In this document: in pieces, positions 43,131-46,551 of the stretch
Layout of the letters: each line of letters begins with the position of its first letter
Numbering within the stretch: the first letter of the stretch is position 1
NCBI RefSeq assembly: GCF_003477605.1
Contig: NZ_QUDR01000013.1
Location: forward strand, 42,292 to 88,842
Direction: 5' to 3'
Length of the DNA: 46,551 bases
From: Clostridium sp. AF37-5
GTDB taxonomy: Bacteria > Bacillota > Clostridia > Lachnospirales > Lachnospiraceae
Notes under the pieces: model-generated
What the model saw: only the letters and a program-made list of their open reading frames with translations
Told to the model about the DNA's origin: nothing
Database searches by the model: none
Program-made: the position numbers and the translations under genes

Positions 43131-43240
43131 ACATCCACATCCTTTCTACACCAAACTCTACCTAATAAAATACACTTTAACACACATTTCAGGCATTTAC
43201 CAGAATTATATACAACAAAAATCAGCGTATAACGCTCGCA

Positions 43241-44242
43241 TCAGAAAAATTTCACACGGTCCTCCCCTACAATAACCGTGCCGGTGCCTTTTGCAAGCCC
43301 ATCCTCATATAAATACAATCCATTTTTGTAGACCTTTTCCACTCCATCCGGAATCACAAACTCATCGCCAATTAAGTATGCAAAATACATTATTTTACCA
43401 TCCTTCGAATACAGCCATCCATTTTCATCACTTTTATAATTAGGATTTGCCTCTGCCACATCAAATCCCATTTCACCGCCATTTCTACTGTTTTCCCACA
43501 CAACAGCATTTTTTGCAATATACTTCACGCTCGCCGATATTTGAATACGTCCTTCCTTATTGATTCGGATGCAATGCGTCCCAAGCCTTTCCAAATGTTC
43601 TGGCATATTATGAACATATTTATAAGAATCTCCCAGCGATTCCTCATCCAGCTGTTTCAAATTATCCGGCAGGGAACGCACAATGACACCGTTCAGACCA
43701 TATTTTTTAACTTGCTGCAAACCACTCCCCAATTTTACTTTTACACACTCCCCTTTGTAAAAAGCATATTCATCAATAACTTCTATACTGTTCGCCAGGA
43801 TTACTTCCGAATCGCTTCCATATTTCCCCATGCCGCGAAAAGCACTCTTTTCTACCATTTTTCGGCCTTCTGCAAGCGTCACCTTCAAAGGCCCGGCTCC
43901 CGAAAACGCATATTCATTTATCTTTACATCAGACGGAATTTCCAGTGTCGACGTCTTAAGTTTGTATATCATACACTTCTCTTTCTCACTCAGGGAAAAC
44001 GCCTTCTTTCCAATCACCTTAACACTTTCGGGAAGAATAATTTTTCTTTCTGTCTGATAGCTTCCTTTGTAACGGATGAGTACACCATCTTTCACTTCAA
44101 ATAAATCGCTGGTTTTATTTTTCTGTTCCTTTTGCTGAATCGAATCCGGCTTTTTCACCTGTGCTTCCTGCGAGGAGTTTCCACAGCCACAAACCGCCAT
44201 AGCAGCAAATAATATAACAAACAATGTGTTTATTTTTTTCAT
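43241..44242 (-). CDS. BspA-like leucine-rich-repeat lipoprotein
   Basis: A 333-aa surface lipoprotein: signal peptide with lipobox VCGC (Cys20), followed by a short Lys/Gln-rich linker and then degenerate BspA-type repeats (ILPESVKVIGKKAFSLSEKE, LANSIEVIDEYAFYKGECVK, VIPDGVEKVYKNGLYLYEDG). Such proteins often act in adhesion or unknown surface roles. It is related to the next gene upstream and both share an upstream block of about 58 bp. Confidence 0.85.
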   Translation of the reverse strand: MKKINTLFVILFAAMAVCGCGNSSQEAQVKKPDSIQQKEQKNKTSDLFEVKDGVLIRYKGSYQTERKIILPESVKVIGKKAFSLSEKEKCMIYKLKTSTLEIPSDVKINEYAFSGAGPLKVTLAEGRKMVEKSAFRGMGKYGSDSEVILANSIEVIDEYAFYKGECVKVKLGSGLQQVKKYGLNGVIVRSLPDNLKQLDEESLGDSYKYVHNMPEHLERLGTHCIRINKEGRIQISASVKYIAKNAVVWENSRNGGEMGFDVAEANPNYKSDENGWLYSKDGKIMYFAYLIGDEFVIPDGVEKVYKNGLYLYEDGLAKGTGTVIVGEDRVKFF

Positions 44243-44260
44243 ACTGCAGTCCTTCCTATT

Positions 44261-44318
44261 TGTAATTAATTTTTGCCTCTATGTAGACAATACGATTAAG
44301 ACAGCGAATAAGTTGCAT
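44261..44318 (-). repeat. Duplicated upstream block, copy A
   Basis: From TGTAATTAATT to AGTTGCAT this block matches 45513-45571 at nearly every position in its distal 45 bp (GCCTCTATGTA, ACAATACGATT and GACAGCGAATAAGTTGCA are shared). It precedes the lipoprotein gene and may contain its promoter. Confidence 0.7.
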
Positions 44319-44339
44319 AACAAATTTTATCAATGTTTA

Positions 44340-45494
44340 TTATTTTGTTTTCGCCACCTTAACTTTCTTCGTATGCACTATTTCTCTTGTGTAATAATCA
44401 TCCGTATCAATATTTTCTGTATCCTTTTTGAACTTCTTAGCAAAATTCGGACATACAAACTTTTTCATCTTCTTCCATGTTTTTGAACCTTTTTTACAAT
44501 TTACTTTTTCTACAGAAATCATTTTTGCTCCCATGCCACTGTCACCGTATAATACCGTCTTTTTCCCCTTTACCGTAATGCATTTTATATTTCTGCAATG
44601 CTGACCGACATATACCGCCTTAACGCCCTCCGGAATCACCAATGGTTTTAATGTAGACAGCGAATCATCCAGGCAATGTTTTGGAATATCAATCGTTTTC
44701 AGATTCTTTGGAAATACAATATTTTTTAAGGTTTTGCATCCACGCAAAAAGCCCTCGTTATAGGTATTAAAATCACGCCATGTAAAAGAAGTTCCAACAT
44801 AACCACAGAAAGCTCTTTCTTTTAAAAGCCCCTTATACTTATACGGCATAACAATCTTGGTAAGGTGGCTTTTTTTTATGATTTTGGGGTTACCATTTGC
44901 ATCATAACCATCCGTAACATCCGTAGAAAATGCTTCTGAGCCAATCGTTGCTTTACTCATCTTTAGCGTAACTTTTTTTAGTGCTGCACATTTCATAAAT
45001 GCACCACTCCCAATCCCCTTTACTTTTTTCGGAATCGTAATGTTCTGCAAGGACTCACATCCGTTAAATGCATTGGAACCAATATATGTTAATGCCTTCG
45101 GCAGAGTAACCTTCTTGATTTTTTTACAACCTTGAAATGACATCACACCGATTTTTTCTACTTTGGATGGTATCGTCAACTCTGTCACTTTTTCTGCATC
45201 TGCGGCAGAAAACAACTCTGCCTTTCCTTCCAATCGAAGAGTAGACGCACTGGCAAAATGGTAATTGTTTTCCTTCATAGTTCCCAATTGAACAATTGTA
45301 TAACCATCAATACTTGATGGAAGAATCACTTGTGTCCCCGGTTGCTCCACTTTGGTAAGCGCTGCTGTCTTTTGGGTACTATTTATGATTTCATAATGAT
45401 ATTTCCCCGACACCTTTTCTGCGGCCTTTGTTCTTGATGTTGCTGCAACCATGCAGCAAATTCCTAATGCCGTTAATAATATTGTTTTTTTCAT
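44340..45494 (-). CDS. BspA-like leucine-rich-repeat secreted protein
   Basis: A 384-aa exported protein. Signal peptide to about residue 24, then BspA/LRR_5 repeats of about 23 residues: ELTIPSKVEKIGVMSFQGCK, VTLPKALTYIGSNAFNGCES, ITIPKKVKGIGSGAFMKCAA. The C-terminal part is basic with no sorting signal seen. It probably arose with the neighbouring lipoprotein by duplication. Confidence 0.87.
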   Translation of the reverse strand: MKKTILLTALGICCMVAATSRTKAAEKVSGKYHYEIINSTQKTAALTKVEQPGTQVILPSSIDGYTIVQLGTMKENNYHFASASTLRLEGKAELFSAADAEKVTELTIPSKVEKIGVMSFQGCKKIKKVTLPKALTYIGSNAFNGCESLQNITIPKKVKGIGSGAFMKCAALKKVTLKMSKATIGSEAFSTDVTDGYDANGNPKIIKKSHLTKIVMPYKYKGLLKERAFCGYVGTSFTWRDFNTYNEGFLRGCKTLKNIVFPKNLKTIDIPKHCLDDSLSTLKPLVIPEGVKAVYVGQHCRNIKCITVKGKKTVLYGDSGMGAKMISVEKVNCKKGSKTWKKMKKFVCPNFAKKFKKDTENIDTDDYYTREIVHTKKVKVAKTK

Positions 45495-45512
45495 ACTAAC
45501 AAACCTCCTACT

Positions 45513-45571
45513 TGTAATTAATTCGCTGCCTCTATGTAAACAATACGATTGAGACAGCGAATAAGTTGCAT
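45513..45571 (-). repeat. Duplicated upstream block, copy B
   Basis: Second copy of the block at 44261-44318, placed at the same distance from the start codon of the secreted BspA-like gene. Confidence 0.7.
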
Positions 45572-45578
45572 TTTTTTA

Positions 45579-46247
45579 TTATTCAGACAACACTTCTCCG
45601 TCTTTTATCTCAATCACCCTCTGACATCTGGCAGCCACACCATTATCATGCGTGACTATGATAACCGTATGCCCATTTCTATTTAACTCCTCAAACACAT
45701 CCATGATGTCATCTGATGTATTGCTGTCGAGTGCCCCTGTAGGCTCATCTGCCAAAATATACTCTGGAGAATTAATAAGGGCTCTGGCAATCGCTACTCT
45801 TTGTTTCTGCCCGCCGGACAATTGATTGACCCGTTTATCTTTTAATTCCGCGATGTTTACCTTTTCCAAAACATCCATAATCTTTTTACTTTGCTCTCTT
45901 TTTTTCACCTTACCGAAAATAAGCGGAACCTGAAGATTTTCCTGCACGGTATATTCTTCTATCAAAGCAAAATCCTGCATAACCATTCCAATACTTTTGT
46001 TTCGAAACTCCGCCAATTGTTTTTCCGACATCTGTCCCACATCTTGGTTTCCAACGTGGTAACTGCCGCTCTCAAAACTATCAATCCCTGCCAAAACATG
46101 CAGCAAAGTGGATTTACCGGCACCGGATTTTCCAATAACCGCTACCAGTTCTCCATCCTGAACCTGAAAATCAATTCCTTTTAAAGCCTTATATTCATTT
46201 CCTTTTCCTTTATTATATATTTTCACTAAATTCTTAATCGAAATCAT
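45579..46247 (-). CDS. ABC transporter ATP-binding protein (MacB/LolD type)
   Basis: About 222 aa. Walker A GKSGAGKST, Q-loop VMQDFALIEEYTVQENLQVP, signature LSGGQKQR, Walker B YILADEPTGALDS and the H-loop VTHDN are all intact. ATG 46247 follows AAAGGAG. It overlaps nothing but starts one base after the permease stop, and so forms a transporter with it. The type exports peptides, lipoproteins or antimicrobials; the substrate is unknown. Confidence 0.92.
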   Translation of the reverse strand: MISIKNLVKIYNKGKGNEYKALKGIDFQVQDGELVAVIGKSGAGKSTLLHVLAGIDSFESGSYHVGNQDVGQMSEKQLAEFRNKSIGMVMQDFALIEEYTVQENLQVPLIFGKVKKREQSKKIMDVLEKVNIAELKDKRVNQLSGGQKQRVAIARALINSPEYILADEPTGALDSNTSDDIMDVFEELNRNGHTVIIVTHDNGVAARCQRVIEIKDGEVLSE

Positions 46248-46248
46248 T

Positions 46249-46551
46249 TTATTCTCCTTTCCTATCCCGAAAAACTTCAACCGGCTGCTTTCTGCATAAA
46301 ATAATATATGGAACAATCCAATGCACAAAACATAACACCACCAGCATAACCACCATAGAAACGACCGTTACCCAGTCTAACTTAATCAGTAAATATTCTG
46401 TTAAATTTAATTTTTGAACCGTCGCAAATAAAACAAAAAACATTACCACGGAGAAAAATGCGGTGAAAAAACTTTGTATTACCGAAAATGATACACACCG
46501 TCTCCACGGAAGCCCAAGCAGACTAAATATCGCATTGTGATATAAATCATC
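46249..46551 (-). CDS. ABC transporter permease, FtsX/MacB-like, C-terminal part
   Basis: The last 100 residues of a permease that enters from the right edge of the window: a NAIFSLLGLPWRRCVSFSVI segment, followed by two hydrophobic helices (around FFTAFFSVVMFFVLF and VVSMVVMLVVLCFVHWIVPY) and the tail RKQPVEVFRDRKGE. This matches the end of FtsX-like permeases. The rest lies outside the window. Confidence 0.85.
   Translation of the reverse strand, partial: DDLYHNAIFSLLGLPWRRCVSFSVIQSFFTAFFSVVMFFVLFATVQKLNLTEYLLIKLDWVTVVSMVVMLVVLCFVHWIVPYIILCRKQPVEVFRDRKGE

Overview
The window comes from a low-GC anaerobic Firmicute, most likely a gut Lachnospiraceae (Roseburia/Agathobacter/Coprococcus-like). 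The evidence is a ferredoxin-dependent 2-oxoacid oxidoreductase, an S10-spc-alpha ribosomal supercluster running into ecfA1-ecfA2-ecfT-truA and rplM-rpsI, an enlarged L17, a zinc-ribbon S14, BspA-type leucine-rich proteins and AGGAGG ribosome binding sites. This is inference from gene content; no 16S gene is present.

Left part (1-6.7 kb), accessory: a type I restriction-modification locus on the minus strand, hsdM-hsdS-tyrosine recombinase-hsdS. The two specificity genes share identical stretches at their central and C-terminal spacers, so target-recognition domains could be exchanged. No hsdR lies in the window. Two near-identical 280-bp modules sit at 1462-1746 and 6015-6294. Each has a 34-codon hydrophobic peptide gene, a convergent antisense promoter, a shared terminator and matching transcript 5' ends. 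This is the layout of a par/fst-like type I toxin-antitoxin system, and I could not place either peptide in a named family.

6.7-18.2 kb: porCDAB (2-oxoacid:ferredoxin oxidoreductase), an HD-GYP protein, a cyclophilin lipoprotein, a Dabb protein, a TrmH-type RNA methyltransferase, a secreted LprI-like protein, a LytTR response regulator with its GHKL kinase, an AraC-type regulator fused to a degenerate RelA/SpoT-type HD domain, a Nudix hydrolase, and a PD-(D/E)XK-like protein preceded by a 53-bp tandem repeat array.

18.5-41.8 kb, core: rplM-rpsI; an oppositely oriented ECF sigma factor with a membrane beta-propeller partner; truA; the ECF vitamin transporter module; then the alpha, spc and S10 operons from rplQ back to rpsJ, including rpoA, infA, rpmJ, map, adk and secY. 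The S10 leader holds two terminator-like hairpins, and a structured 360-nt spacer separates rpmJ from rpsM.

41.8-46.6 kb: a repeat-rich intergenic region related to the one at 6.4-6.7 kb, a second PD-(D/E)XK-like paralogue, two BspA-like leucine-rich proteins sharing a duplicated upstream block, and an ABC ATPase with the end of its FtsX-like permease.
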